Positions 54,693 through 63,232 of a stretch of 64,000 nt of DNA are shown piece by piece (position 1 is the stretch's first letter; each line of letters begins with the position of its first letter). The stretch comes from Burkholderia pyrrocinia (GTDB lineage: Bacteria; Pseudomonadota; Gammaproteobacteria; Burkholderiales; Burkholderiaceae). A program made the position numbers and the translations under genes. The notes below the pieces were generated by a model. The model worked only from the letters and a program-made list of their open reading frames with translations, did no database searches and was not told where the DNA came from. The stretch spans positions 620,001-684,000 of the forward strand of contig NZ_CP011504.1 of NCBI RefSeq assembly GCF_001028665.1, in the 5' to 3' direction.

Positions 54693-55325
54693 TTATACGT
54701 TCGACGCCAGCAGCCGGATCCCCGCCACGCCGAACACCACCGCAAGACACGCTTCCATCGCGCGCCGGCCGCGCACGTACAGCCGGCGCACGCCGTCCAT
54801 CGAAAACACGAGCGCATAACCGCCGAACACCAGGCACCCGATCACGACACAACCCGGCACGACCGCGCCGTGCGACGCGCCCGCGCCGTTCGACGACAGC
54901 GCGACGATCGACACCCACACGAGGATGGCTTTCGGATTGGTCAGGTGCAGCATCGCGCCGCGCGCGTAGAAACGCGACAGCCGCTGCTCGCCCGCCGCGT
55001 TCGGAGATGCCGCCGCCGTACCCGACAGCGCCGTGCGCCCCGACTTGAACGCGAGCCACAGCAGGTACAGCCCGCCGAAGATCTTGATCGCGACCAGCAG
55101 CTTCGACCATGCGAGCAACGCGGCCGACACGCCGAGCGCCGCCACCGTCGCCCACAACATCGACCCCGAAATGACGCCGAACGCAAACGCCAGCGCCGCC
55201 TTGCGGCCGTGGTTCGCGGCGACCGACATGATCGCCAGATTGCTCGGTCCCGGGCTGGCCGTACCGATGAAATAGGCCGTGTAGGCCAGCAGCAGGTTGG
55301 CCGAGAAGAAGGCGTGGACGCTCAT
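54693..55325 (-). CDS. LysE/RhtB-family amino-acid exporter
   Basis: 210 aa from ATG 55325; about six membrane helices. YFIGTASPGPSNLAIMSVAANHG is the LysE/RhtB N-terminal signature, and NPKAILVWVSIVALSS the TM4 region. It exports amino acids such as threonine, homoserine or lysine analogues across the inner membrane. It is convergent with gapN. The upstream 594 bp show no obvious regulator gene. Confidence 0.9.
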   Translation of the reverse strand: MSVHAFFSANLLLAYTAYFIGTASPGPSNLAIMSVAANHGRKAALAFAFGVISGSMLWATVAALGVSAALLAWSKLLVAIKIFGGLYLLWLAFKSGRTALSGTAAASPNAAGEQRLSRFYARGAMLHLTNPKAILVWVSIVALSSNGAGASHGAVVPGCVVIGCLVFGGYALVFSMDGVRRLYVRGRRAMEACLAVVFGVAGIRLLASNV

Positions 55326-55919
55326 GTCGAATCTCGCAGGGTGGGTTCGGAGATTGTTGGCAATCGCGCGCCGTCTGCCCATGGACAATTGCGCGGCCAA
55401 TCGCAGGGCCAGTTCGATGACCACGCCAGTCGAATCGACGTTCGTGAAACCGTCTCGTTTATGAAACAACCGGCGCATTCGCCGCCGGTTTCCGCCGTAC
55501 AACGGAGGTCGTCCCGTACCGGCGTTTCCCGTCGGCGAACGCACGGCAGACGCGGGCGGAACGCGCAGGCCGGCACGTTTCGGCCGTTCGCCGGCGGAAA
55601 CGCACCACGCGTTTCAACGCCGCGTTACGTTACATCCTTGAAGCATTTCGCGTCGCCGAGCCGCGCCGTGCGCCCGACGTCCATCGCGCCCTGCCTGTAG
55701 ACACCCGCCTCGACCGTCCGCGCAACCCAGTACCGACGGGACTCGCCGACCGGCGCGGGAGCGCCGCTCGACATTGCTCGACAATCGGATCGCGGCGCTG
55801 GTACGGAACCTGCATCCCGTTCGGGTAAAGCCGCGCCGACGACCCGCGCGGACACAAATTCAACCTCGGGCGCATCCACGAATACGCCCGGACGATCAGC
55901 ACAAGCAACGAGGCCCCTC
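55326..55919. other. Intergenic region without recognised gene
   Basis: 594 bp between the divergent exporter and the 55920 gene. Overlapping open frames on both strands lack ribosome sites and domain signatures. No repeat structure noticed. Confidence 0.5.
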
Positions 55920-56243
55920 ATGGATGCGCTGCCCAATTCGTCCGACACGGCGTTCCAGCTCTTTCTCGCAAAGGTGCTCGAACAGCCGCTGCCCGACTGG
56001 ACCGAAAAACAGCAGATGGAACTCGAGATGGCACGCATGCTGTCGACCGAAATGGTTCACCTCGCCGAAGAGATGCGCGGCCGCACGCCCGATCTCGCGC
56101 GCTGTCTGGTGCTGCTCCGCTACGCGAAGGTGCTCGACTTCATGCTGACGTCGCTCGCCGCGCGCCGCGACATTCATCCGCAGACGCTGCGCACGCTGTT
56201 CCGGCTCGCGAACCTGAAGGTCGACGATTCGTATCCGGCATGA
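55920..56243 (+). CDS. Conserved hypothetical protein (107 aa)
   Basis: ATG at 55920 with GAGGCC upstream. The sequence is helix-forming, with amphipathic segments (DTAFQLFLAKVLEQPLPDW, EKQQMELEMARMLSTEMVHLAEEMRG in part, RCLVLLRYAKVLDFMLTSLAARRD), no signal and no cysteine motif. It appears soluble. No family recognised. It is followed by tandem 13-bp repeats and the DUF2946 gene on the same strand. Confidence 0.65.
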   Translation: MDALPNSSDTAFQLFLAKVLEQPLPDWTEKQQMELEMARMLSTEMVHLAEEMRGRTPDLARCLVLLRYAKVLDFMLTSLAARRDIHPQTLRTLFRLANLKVDDSYPA

Positions 56244-56250
56244 CGCGGCT

Positions 56251-56276
56251 TGACGAGGCGGCTTGACGAGGCGGCT
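56251..56276 (+). repeat. Two tandem 13-bp repeats
   Basis: TGACGAGGCGGCT occurs twice in a row, preceded by a partial third copy (TGACGCGGCT). Likely slipped-strand duplication between genes; no function claimed. Confidence 0.6.
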
Positions 56277-56454
56277 GCCCTGGAAGGCACGCCCGAAACG
56301 AGCGCATGCGCGCAACGAGCGTCGCTGCGATCGCGAAACCGGGCGACGCACGACGCGGCAACCCCGCGCACACGTCCGCTCGCTGGCCGGCTTATCCCGC
56401 TCATCAGCGCTGCGCGCCGGTCCCTCCCCGCTAACCGATGTACAATCGCGCGCC

Positions 56455-56940
56455 ATGAACGCACTTCGCCGCTTCCTGCTCCGGCAAGGCGTCGCGCGAC
56501 AGCTACTGTGGGGGTTCCTCCTCGTGACGCTGCTGTCCCGCGCGCTGATGTCGGGCGCCGTGATGCTCGATCCGGACGGTCCGGATGCGGGCTCGGTGGT
56601 GCTGTGTTCGGGCCGTGGCCCGCTGATCGTCAGCGTAGCCGCGCTCGCCGCCCGCTTCGACGCCAGCGCGCCGATCACGCCGGCCAACGACGCGCTGGCG
56701 CTCGTCGATGCGCTCAAGCATGACGCGCACGCCGACAAGACGGCGTCCTCCGGAAACGGCGACAGCCTCTGCGCATTCGGTGCGGCGCTGTTCACGGCGC
56801 TGGCGTCGTTCGTGCTGCTGGTGCTGTTGTTTCCCGCCGCGGTTCCGCGGCGTTTCCGGATTCACTTCGACTGTCCTCCTTTCGTGCGATCGATATTCGA
56901 CGATCGCCCGCCTTCCCGCGCCCCTCCGCTGTTCTGCTGA
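56455..56940 (+). CDS. DUF2946-family membrane protein
   Basis: 161 aa from ATG 56455. A first hydrophobic segment (LLWGFLLVTLLSRALMSGAVML) and a second one (FGAALFTALASFVLLVLLF) flank a periplasmic-type loop with Cys in VVLCSGRG and SLCAFG. This layout fits DUF2946, small proteins often located with copper or iron transport and PepSY genes. The PepSY gene is 251 bp downstream on the same strand, which supports a metal-related cluster. Function not established. Confidence 0.75.
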   Translation: MNALRRFLLRQGVARQLLWGFLLVTLLSRALMSGAVMLDPDGPDAGSVVLCSGRGPLIVSVAALAARFDASAPITPANDALALVDALKHDAHADKTASSGNGDSLCAFGAALFTALASFVLLVLLFPAAVPRRFRIHFDCPPFVRSIFDDRPPSRAPPLFC

Positions 56941-57191
56941 ACGTTCCGCCAAGCGGCTCGTGCACGTCGATGTGCATGGGCCTTCATGCCGTTCGTTTCA
57001 CCACACCTGATTCAAGCGTTCACCCGACTGCCCGCGTCGCGCGGGCAACGCCGCCTTGCGCATGGCCTGCGCATCGGGCCGCGTTGCCCGTCACGTCGAC
57101 GCTCGCATGCCGGTGTGTGCCGCGTTGACGGCGGCCGGCCCGCGCCGGCCTCGCCGATCGACGATCTGGACGATCACGAGGAGCTGACACC

Positions 57192-58631
57192 ATGTCGACC
57201 ACCATCGAGCGGACGATCTCGCCCGCCCATTCCGCAAGTGCCGGTTACCGGACGCTCTGGCGCTGGCATTTCTATGCCGGCCTGTTCGTCATGCCGTTTC
57301 TCGTGATCCTCGCGATCACGGGAACCCTTTATTGCTTCCAGCCGCAGATCGAGCCGCTGCTGTATCCGCACCGGCTGGTCGTCGAGCCGCGTGCCACGCC
57401 GAAGCTCGACCCGGACACGCTGCTCGCCCGCGCACGTACCGCGATGCCGGCCGGAGCAACGCCGGCTTCCGTCCAGGTCTCCACGGTACCCGACCGCAGC
57501 GCCGAATATGTGTTCCGGCTCCGCGACGGCAGCCGCGAGAGCGTGTACGTGAACCCGTACGACGGCAGCGTGCTCGGCACGCTGAGCGTCGAGGGCCGCT
57601 TCATGCAGGTCGACCGGATGCTGCATCGCAAGCTGCTGCTCGGCAAGACGGGCGAATTGCTGATGGAGCTCGCCGCATGCTGGACGTTCGTGATGATCGG
57701 CACCGGCATCGCGCTGTGGTGGCCGCGTGGCACGGCGCGCATCGGGCGTGCACTGCAGCCCGACCTGTCGCTGCGCGGCCGGCCGCTGTGGAAAAGCATC
57801 CATGCGACGGCGGGCATCTGGCTCGCGGCCGGCACCGTGGCATTCATCCTGTCGGGGCTGCCGTGGTCGGGCTCGTGGGGCAAGAACTTCAAGGCGCTCG
57901 CCGCGACCGTGAACCTCGGCACACCGGAGGGCGCATGGGGCGGCGCGTCGGTGCGTTCGACGCGCCCGGGCGCAGCCGCTGCGCCGTCCGGCCATCATCA
58001 CGAATCGGACGAGTCGATGCCGGGGATGGTGATGGACGACCTGCCGTTGCCGCAAACGCCGTGGGCGGTCGGCAATGTGCCCGTTCCGCATTCGCCGTCG
58101 GCGCCGACGCCGGCACCGCTGCCGCTGGCACGCGCGATCGCAATCGTTGCGGGGCTCGGCGTGACGAGCGGCTACACGCTCGCGTTGCCGTCGGGCGCGG
58201 ACGGCGTGTTCACCGCGTCGTACTTCCCGGCCGACCCGAAGGCGGAACGCACGATCTACATCGACCAGTACAGCGGTGCAGTGCTGAAGGACATCCGCTA
58301 TGACGACTACGGCGCGGTGTCGAAAGCCGTGTCGTACGGCACGTCGCTGCACATGGGTCGTTATTTCGGGCTCGCGAACCAGATCGTCTGCGCGGTGCTG
58401 TCGCTCGGGCTCGCCGCGATGGCCGTCACGGGCACGGTGATGTGGTGGAAGCGCCGCCCTGCGGCCAAGCTGGGCGCGCCGTCGCGCGAACGCGGCACGC
58501 CGCCGATGCGTGGCTGGATCGCGGGGCTCGTGCTGCTCGGCATCGTATTCCCGCTGATGGGGACGACGATCGTCGCGGTCTGGTTGATCGATCGTTTGCT
58601 GTTCGGCCATGCGGCGCGCGCGGCAGCGTGA
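57192..58631 (+). CDS. PepSY-domain membrane protein with His/Met-rich loop
   Basis: 479 aa. Four membrane helices, of which the first (FYAGLFVMPFLVILAITGTLYC), the pair around ELAACWTFVMIGTGIALWW and HATAGIWLAAGTVAFILSG, and the last (MRGWIAGLVLLGIVFPLMGTTI, part) are clear. The PepSY repeats lie in the periplasmic loops (YVFRLRDGSRESVYVNPYDG and KAERTIYIDQYSGAVL). The loop residues GHHHESDESMPGMVMDD form a copper-like His/Met cluster. Such proteins (PiuB/iron-reductase relatives) reduce or handle siderophore iron or copper. The DUF2946 gene lies upstream. Confidence 0.88.
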   Translation: MSTTIERTISPAHSASAGYRTLWRWHFYAGLFVMPFLVILAITGTLYCFQPQIEPLLYPHRLVVEPRATPKLDPDTLLARARTAMPAGATPASVQVSTVPDRSAEYVFRLRDGSRESVYVNPYDGSVLGTLSVEGRFMQVDRMLHRKLLLGKTGELLMELAACWTFVMIGTGIALWWPRGTARIGRALQPDLSLRGRPLWKSIHATAGIWLAAGTVAFILSGLPWSGSWGKNFKALAATVNLGTPEGAWGGASVRSTRPGAAAAPSGHHHESDESMPGMVMDDLPLPQTPWAVGNVPVPHSPSAPTPAPLPLARAIAIVAGLGVTSGYTLALPSGADGVFTASYFPADPKAERTIYIDQYSGAVLKDIRYDDYGAVSKAVSYGTSLHMGRYFGLANQIVCAVLSLGLAAMAVTGTVMWWKRRPAAKLGAPSRERGTPPMRGWIAGLVLLGIVFPLMGTTIVAVWLIDRLLFGHAARAAA

Positions 58632-58669
58632 TCGCAAAGCGATTCCATCGATTCAAAGGATTCCGAAGC

Positions 58670-58742
58670 ATGAAGTTCAGATTGATGCTGCCCGCCGCCG
58701 TTCTCGCGGCTTTCGCGCCGGCCGGGCAACCAACCACCCGGC
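58670..58742 (+). pseudogene. Truncated signal-peptide gene after PepSY
   Basis: An ATG at 58670 starts a typical signal peptide (KFRLMLPAAVLAAFAPAG), after which the frame turns into non-protein-like sequence and the antisense of the neighbouring oxidoreductase gene. It looks like the head of a third gene of the metal cluster, cut off at about 58735. In similar clusters an exported copper-binding or DUF1775-like protein occurs here; the parent cannot be named from what is left. Confidence 0.5.
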
Positions 58743-58757
58743 CGCGAACAACCGCCG

Positions 58758-60002
58758 TCACGCTCGCGTGCCCGCCGCGCGCCCCGCCATCCACTTCCGA
58801 TAGCGCCGCGTCTGGCACTGCGTGGCCAGTTGCTGCCCGACCAGCGCGCGCAGCGGCGACACCAGCGGATTCGTGCGGCGCCCTTCGCTGAGCCGCGTGA
58901 GCTGGAACTTGACGACGGCCATGTTGGCCAGCGCGCCCAGCGCCTTGTTCTTCCACCGGATCGGCTGCAGCACCGGCGCGCTGTCCTTGCCGGCCTGCCA
59001 GTCGCGCGGCAGGTTCGGATCGATCGACAGCGCAGTCGCGATACCGACCATCGCCACGCCGCTTTCGACCACCTGTTCGGCGACCGCGCGGCGCCGGATG
59101 CCGCCGGTGACCATCAGCGGCATCCGCGCAACGGCCGTGATGTCGTGCGCGAATTCGAGGAAATACGCTTCGCGCGCAAGCGTGCGCCCGTCGCGCGCCT
59201 CGCCCTGCATCGCCGGCACTTCATAGCTGCCGCCCGACAGTTCGACGAGATCGACGTCGAGCGGATTCAGCAGTTCGACCACGCGCTTCGCATCGTCCGC
59301 GCTGAAGCCGCCGCGCTGGAAATCGGCCGAGTTCAGCTTGACCGCCACGACAAACGCGGGCGACACCGTCGCGCGCACGGCCCGCACGATGTCGAGCAGC
59401 AGGCGCGCGCGATTTTCGATGCTGCCGCCCCACTGGTCCTGCCGGCGGTTCGTCAGCGGCGACAGGAACTGGCTCAGCAGGTAGCCGTGCGCCGCGTGAA
59501 TCTGCACGCCGGTGAAGCCGCTTTGCTCCGCGAGCTGCGCGGCGCGCACGAAGCGCTGCTGCACATCGGCGATATCGGCTTGCGTCATTTCCTTCGGCAC
59601 CGGGAACTGCTTCGACAGCGCGCCGAGCTCGAGCGGCACGGCCGACGGCGCGAGCGTCGTCTGGCCGAGCGCCGCCTGCATCTGGCGCCCCGGGTGATTG
59701 ATCTGCATCCACACGTGCGCGCCGCCCGAGCGCGCTATCTGCGCCCAGCGGCGGAAACGGTCGAGATGCGCGTCGCTGTCGAGCACGACGCCGTTCGGCC
59801 CCGTCATCGCGCGGCCGTCCACCATCACGTTGCCGGTCAGCATCAGCCCGACCTGGCCGTCGGCCCAGGCCTGGTACAGGCGCAGCAACGCGTCGGACGG
59901 CGCGTGGTCCGCATCGGCCATGTTCTCTTCCATCGCGGCCTTGGCCAGCCGGTTCGGGATCACCGCACCGTTGGGCAGTGTCAGGGGCGTAAACAGGTTC
60001 AT
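58758..60002 (-). CDS. Old Yellow Enzyme-family NADH:flavin oxidoreductase
   Basis: 414 aa from ATG 60002 with GAGG at 9-nt spacing; an ATG at 60011 sits too close to it. MNLFTPLTLPNGAVIPNRLAKAAM (in part), QINHPGRQ, GFTGVQIHAAHGYLLSQFLSPLTNRR and LMVTGGIRRR follow the OYE-like TIM barrel with FMN and the HxAH motif. It reduces activated alkenes such as enals or nitro compounds with NAD(P)H. It is divergent from the MerR gene at 60080, whose operator overlaps its promoter. Confidence 0.92.
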   Translation of the reverse strand: MNLFTPLTLPNGAVIPNRLAKAAMEENMADADHAPSDALLRLYQAWADGQVGLMLTGNVMVDGRAMTGPNGVVLDSDAHLDRFRRWAQIARSGGAHVWMQINHPGRQMQAALGQTTLAPSAVPLELGALSKQFPVPKEMTQADIADVQQRFVRAAQLAEQSGFTGVQIHAAHGYLLSQFLSPLTNRRQDQWGGSIENRARLLLDIVRAVRATVSPAFVVAVKLNSADFQRGGFSADDAKRVVELLNPLDVDLVELSGGSYEVPAMQGEARDGRTLAREAYFLEFAHDITAVARMPLMVTGGIRRRAVAEQVVESGVAMVGIATALSIDPNLPRDWQAGKDSAPVLQPIRWKNKALGALANMAVVKFQLTRLSEGRRTNPLVSPLRALVGQQLATQCQTRRYRKWMAGRAAGTRA

Positions 60003-60030
60003 GGAGCGCATCCTCGATTGACGATGCCCA

Positions 60031-60061
60031 ACGATAACTTTAAAGTCAACTTCAAGGTCAA
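60031..60061 (-). promoter_or_regulatory. MerR-type promoter with 19-bp spacer
   Basis: On the minus strand TTGACC (RC of 60056-60061) and TATCGT (RC of 60031-60036) are 19 bp apart, the stretched spacing at which MerR regulators activate. Within the spacer the halves CTTGAAGT and ACTTTAAAG form a dyad. It drives the oxidoreductase gene. Confidence 0.75.
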
Positions 60062-60079
60062 GCCCCTTTGGAGCACACC

Positions 60080-60538
60080 ATGAAAATCGGCGAACTGGCA
60101 CGGGCCAGCGGCCTCGCGGCGTCGCGCATCCGCTTCTACGAAGCGAGCGGCCTGCTCGAACCGGCCCGCCGGCAGGCGAACGGCTATCGGGAATACGGGC
60201 CGGAAGCGCTGACGCGACTCGCGATCATCGACCACGCGCAGCGCGCGGGTTTCGCGCTCGACGAAATCCGCGCGGTGCTGCCGCCCGATCTCGGCGCGTG
60301 GCCGCGCGACGAACTGCTGGTCGCGCTGCGGCACAAGGTCGACGAAATCGCGCTGCTCGAACAGCGTCTCGCGCAGAACCGGCGTCATCTCGAGACGCTG
60401 ATCGACGAGATCGAGAACAAGCCGGAGGGCGAGGATTGCGCGGGCGCCGCGCAACGCATGCTCGACCGGATGTGCGAGCAGGCCAGCGAGCCGCTGGCGC
60501 CGGCCCCCGTCGCACGGCCGACGCGCAAGCGTGCGTGA
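60080..60538 (+). CDS. MerR-family transcriptional regulator
   Basis: 152 aa from ATG 60080 with TTTGGAG upstream. MKIGELARASGLAASRIRFYEASGLLEP is the MerR winged HTH with the RFYE motif, and residues about 80-120 form the antiparallel coiled coil (ELLVALRHKVDEIALLEQRL). Two cysteines (CAGAAQRMLDRMC) sit near the C-terminus and could sense electrophiles. It is divergent from the oxidoreductase gene, which is its most likely target. Confidence 0.92.
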   Translation: MKIGELARASGLAASRIRFYEASGLLEPARRQANGYREYGPEALTRLAIIDHAQRAGFALDEIRAVLPPDLGAWPRDELLVALRHKVDEIALLEQRLAQNRRHLETLIDEIENKPEGEDCAGAAQRMLDRMCEQASEPLAPAPVARPTRKRA

Positions 60539-60642
60539 CTGATTGCACTGCGACCCCAACCGATCCATCAACCCGCGCTGCGGCGAGACGAGACGACGCT
60601 TGCGCGTCGGCTTCCGCACCGCGACATCCTGACCTTATCTGC

Positions 60643-61341
60643 ATGACGATCCCCCACTTCAGAGGATTCCTCGTCGCGGCGCTCCTGACATTCGGCATCG
60701 GCAACGCATACGCTACGCAGTGCGGCGACACGCCTCCGTCACTCGCTTGCCCGGACACCTCCGATCTTCCCGACGACATCGTCGCGCAGCTTCCCGCCGG
60801 CTACGAAGCGCTGGATGCCGCGTCCGGGCAACTGACCGACAGCACCCGCACCGGTTATGTCGTCGTCGCGCATCGGCCCGGCGATTCGATGCGTAATCCG
60901 TCGCTGCGTCCGCTGATGATCTTCCTGCAGGGCAAGGACGGGCGCTACCGGCTGGCGGCGCGCAACGACACCGTCATCATGAAAGCCGACGAAGGCGGCA
61001 TGGGCGACCCGTATCTCGATGGCGTCGCCGAGAACGCGCTCACGATCGAACCGCGCGCGTTCACGGTCGAACAGGGCGTATTCGCGGGCCGGGACCACTG
61101 GCGCGACCGCGTGACCTTTCGCTACGACGCCGCGCATCGCACGTGGGTGTTTCATCGGGAAGTGTTCCGCAACTGGCGCTTCAACGACGAACCGAACGGC
61201 GATGCGCTGAAGGCCGACCCGGTTCGCGTCACGCGCGCCGACGCGGCGAACGCCGTCGCGTTCGAAGCGTGGCGGCCGGGTTACTGGTGCGAATCGAGCG
61301 AGCGGCGCGAGACCGATCCGGTTTGCCGCAAGCAGCACTGA
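60643..61341 (+). CDS. Exported protein of unknown function (232 aa)
   Basis: ATG at 60643; the N-terminus MTIPHFRGFLVAALLTFGIG and AYATQCGD is a signal peptide, cut near residue 25. The mature protein has paired cysteines at QCGDTPPSLACPD, and WCESSE with CRKQH near the C-terminus, suggesting disulfides. Motifs PAGYEALDAASGQL and VIMKADEGGMGDPYLDG recur in a Burkholderia/Pseudomonas exported family I cannot name. No enzyme signature. The next gene begins 362 bp later. Confidence 0.75.
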   Translation: MTIPHFRGFLVAALLTFGIGNAYATQCGDTPPSLACPDTSDLPDDIVAQLPAGYEALDAASGQLTDSTRTGYVVVAHRPGDSMRNPSLRPLMIFLQGKDGRYRLAARNDTVIMKADEGGMGDPYLDGVAENALTIEPRAFTVEQGVFAGRDHWRDRVTFRYDAAHRTWVFHREVFRNWRFNDEPNGDALKADPVRVTRADAANAVAFEAWRPGYWCESSERRETDPVCRKQH

Positions 61342-61703
61342 CGGCAACGCGGCTGTCGACGATGGGGGCTGGTACTGTCGAGATTCACGTAGCGCTGAAC
61401 TCGGCGCAGCGCACACTGGCGGCCGAAAGTGATTGGGCGCAGGCGTAGCAACCGAAGCCATCGAGCACGGGGGTGGGCCGGGCCTGCAATAGGGAGCGAC
61501 GCGGACGTCAGGTCATCCGACTCGGTTCGGCCAGGAGCGGACGCAAGTGAACTTGACCCCGTCACCGGACGCTCGCAGGATTTCAGGAGAAATGGTTCGA
61601 CTGCAGAGCGTGGGGTATAGAAAGGGCGGCGGAGGTTTTTCAGCGATGCGCTCCTTGATCATCGGCGGTCGCAGGGGCACACTGGTTTGCGGAGGTGACT
61701 CAA
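61342..61703. other. Intergenic stretch with probable IS debris
   Basis: 362 bp. The minus strand encodes a phrase (RLLRLRPITFGRQCALRRV) that I associate with the end of insertion elements in Burkholderia, and GTGAACTTGACCCC near 61546 is likewise typical. No intact gene. Identity of the element is uncertain. Confidence 0.35.
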
Positions 61704-62081
61704 ATGACGATTGAGAACTTTGCAGAGAGCAATCCGGGCACACGAACCCTGCCACGCTCGCTAGCGACGAAAGCTGGCGATTTTGTGTTTGTATCCGGTC
61801 AGGTAGCCAGAGACGAAGACGGCAGCATCGTCGCTGGCGGGATAGAAGCTCACACACGTCAGACGTTGAAGAACGTCGCTCATGTACTCGCGCTCGCGGG
61901 TTGCACGCTCGAGGACGTCGTGAAGACAACCGTCTGGCTTGAAGACGCTCGCGACTTCGATGAATTCAATCGCGTTTACGGAGAGTTCTTCCGCGAGAAC
62001 AAACCGTCACGTTCGACAGTACAGGCGACAAACATGGTCGGCACCAAGGTAGAAATCGAGGCCATTGCTTATAAGCCTTGA
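61704..62081 (+). CDS. ridA: RidA/YjgF-family enamine/imine deaminase
   Basis: 125 aa from ATG 61704 with GGAGG at 8-nt spacing. SLATKAGDFVFVSGQVARDEDGSI (in part), HTRQTLKNVAHVLALAGCTLEDVVKTTVWL and the conserved Arg in KPSRSTVQATNMV form the RidA trimer with its active-site Arg. It hydrolyses reactive enamines from PLP enzymes. Codon use is a little less GC-rich than upstream genes. It is followed by an IS30 remnant on the other strand. Confidence 0.9.
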   Translation: MTIENFAESNPGTRTLPRSLATKAGDFVFVSGQVARDEDGSIVAGGIEAHTRQTLKNVAHVLALAGCTLEDVVKTTVWLEDARDFDEFNRVYGEFFRENKPSRSTVQATNMVGTKVEIEAIAYKP

Positions 62082-62097
62082 CCCCAGCACGGCGGGG

Positions 62098-62235
62098 TCA
62101 TGCGCGCCCTTGCGCCAGCGCTCCCACATTAACGCTTTCTGACCGTCTGTATAGTAGATCCGCCGCCTCTGTTTCATTGCAACACTCCTCGCTGCTATGC
62201 AGCCTCAAGTGTGTTGCATCGGCGGGTTGAATCCG
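62098..62235 (-). mobile_element. Remnant of IS30-family insertion sequence (5' end of transposase)
   Basis: From an ATG at 62177 the minus strand reads MKQRRRIYYTDGQKALMWER then WRKGA and stops, the N-terminus of an IS30-type transposase cut after about 25 residues. The preceding 60 bp (62178-62235) hold what looks like the element's left end, with GTGTTGCATCGGCGGGTTG on the plus strand. The rest of the IS is missing. Confidence 0.65.
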
Positions 62236-62327
62236 CAGCCAAAAGCAGTCGCTCGACGCCGCGACCAAGATTGCCGACAATTGCCCATCCAGCATCTACC
62301 TTGCCGACATTTTAAGGGCCAATCCTC

Positions 62328-62585
62328 ATGACCGGAGATGTAAGTAGGGCATTTCGACTTCAAACGGCATCAGACGTCCTGCGCGATGGACTTGGACTCG
62401 AACTCTTGAACGACAATGGAGAGGTTGTTGCCGAAGTATTTCGCAGCGATGCCAAAAAATCGCTGGAGGTTTCCCTATTCGAGAAGGACTTACCTTTCGT
62501 TCAAATCGAGCGCCTACTGAAAGAAGCGCGCACACTTCTCGGAACATTCGAGAACGGAAGCTCGCTACCGTCACCGTTGGCGTAG
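62328..62585 (+). CDS. Hypothetical protein (85 aa)
   Basis: ATG at 62328. The protein is soluble-looking with FRLQTASDVLRDGLGLEL, LNDNGEVVAEVFRSD and a helical C-terminus (IERLLKEARTLLGTF). Base composition is lower in GC than the main part of the window, and it follows the IS30 remnant, so it may be horizontally acquired. No family recognised. Confidence 0.6.
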   Translation: MTGDVSRAFRLQTASDVLRDGLGLELLNDNGEVVAEVFRSDAKKSLEVSLFEKDLPFVQIERLLKEARTLLGTFENGSSLPSPLA

Positions 62586-62814
62586 TCCCGTAGAGAAATT
62601 CCATCCATATGGCGTACGCACATATGTGCGACGTCAACGTATGTGTCTCAGAACGACCGCTCCTGATAGCACCGAAAGACCGCGCTGGGTACTGCCATGC
62701 ATGGCCGATTAGTGCGTGCACATCTCCTGCACTACAATGTCTCATCTGGGGTGCTGCACGCCGCCTGGGCTTCGTCCGTGGCGCCACTTGCAAGCTTCGT
62801 GCTGGAGGGATGCC

Positions 62815-62979
62815 ATGCCGACCTACCAATACCGTTGTGATAAATGTGGTGAGACATTCGAACATGTCGAACATCTCGCGGAGCATGAAATCGCTCACCC
62901 GCACTGCCCAAAGTGTGGAAGCGAACAGGTTCAACATGCGCCCACGCCGTTTGTAGCAAAGACGTCGAGCAAGAGCTGA
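62815..62979 (+). CDS. FmdB-type zinc ribbon protein (54 aa)
   Basis: MPTYQYRCDKCGETFEHVEH with a second knuckle CPKCGSEQV gives the two CxxC pairs of the FmdB/putative regulatory zinc ribbon. GGAGGG precedes the ATG at 5 nt. These small proteins are widespread and of unknown function. It is part of the less GC-rich right end. Confidence 0.8.
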   Translation: MPTYQYRCDKCGETFEHVEHLAEHEIAHPHCPKCGSEQVQHAPTPFVAKTSSKS

Positions 62980-63232
62980 GCTCGGTCCGCCAGCATCACT
63001 TCACTTTTTTGTGCGGAGATCCTTCCCAAAGAGAGGGACGACTGCCCGGCGGATTAACGGCGGCGCCTAAAAACTTGTTCGCTAGCCAAATCGACCGAGT
63101 TCGGCCAAGTCCGGTCCTTCGCGATCATCGCCCGACAATGGACATTCCACGCGCAAATTGCCCTGCGTTATCCTTGATAGTCACCACTTCTGCTTAAAGC
63201 CAGCCATAAATCTAGGCTCAACGATAATAGAC

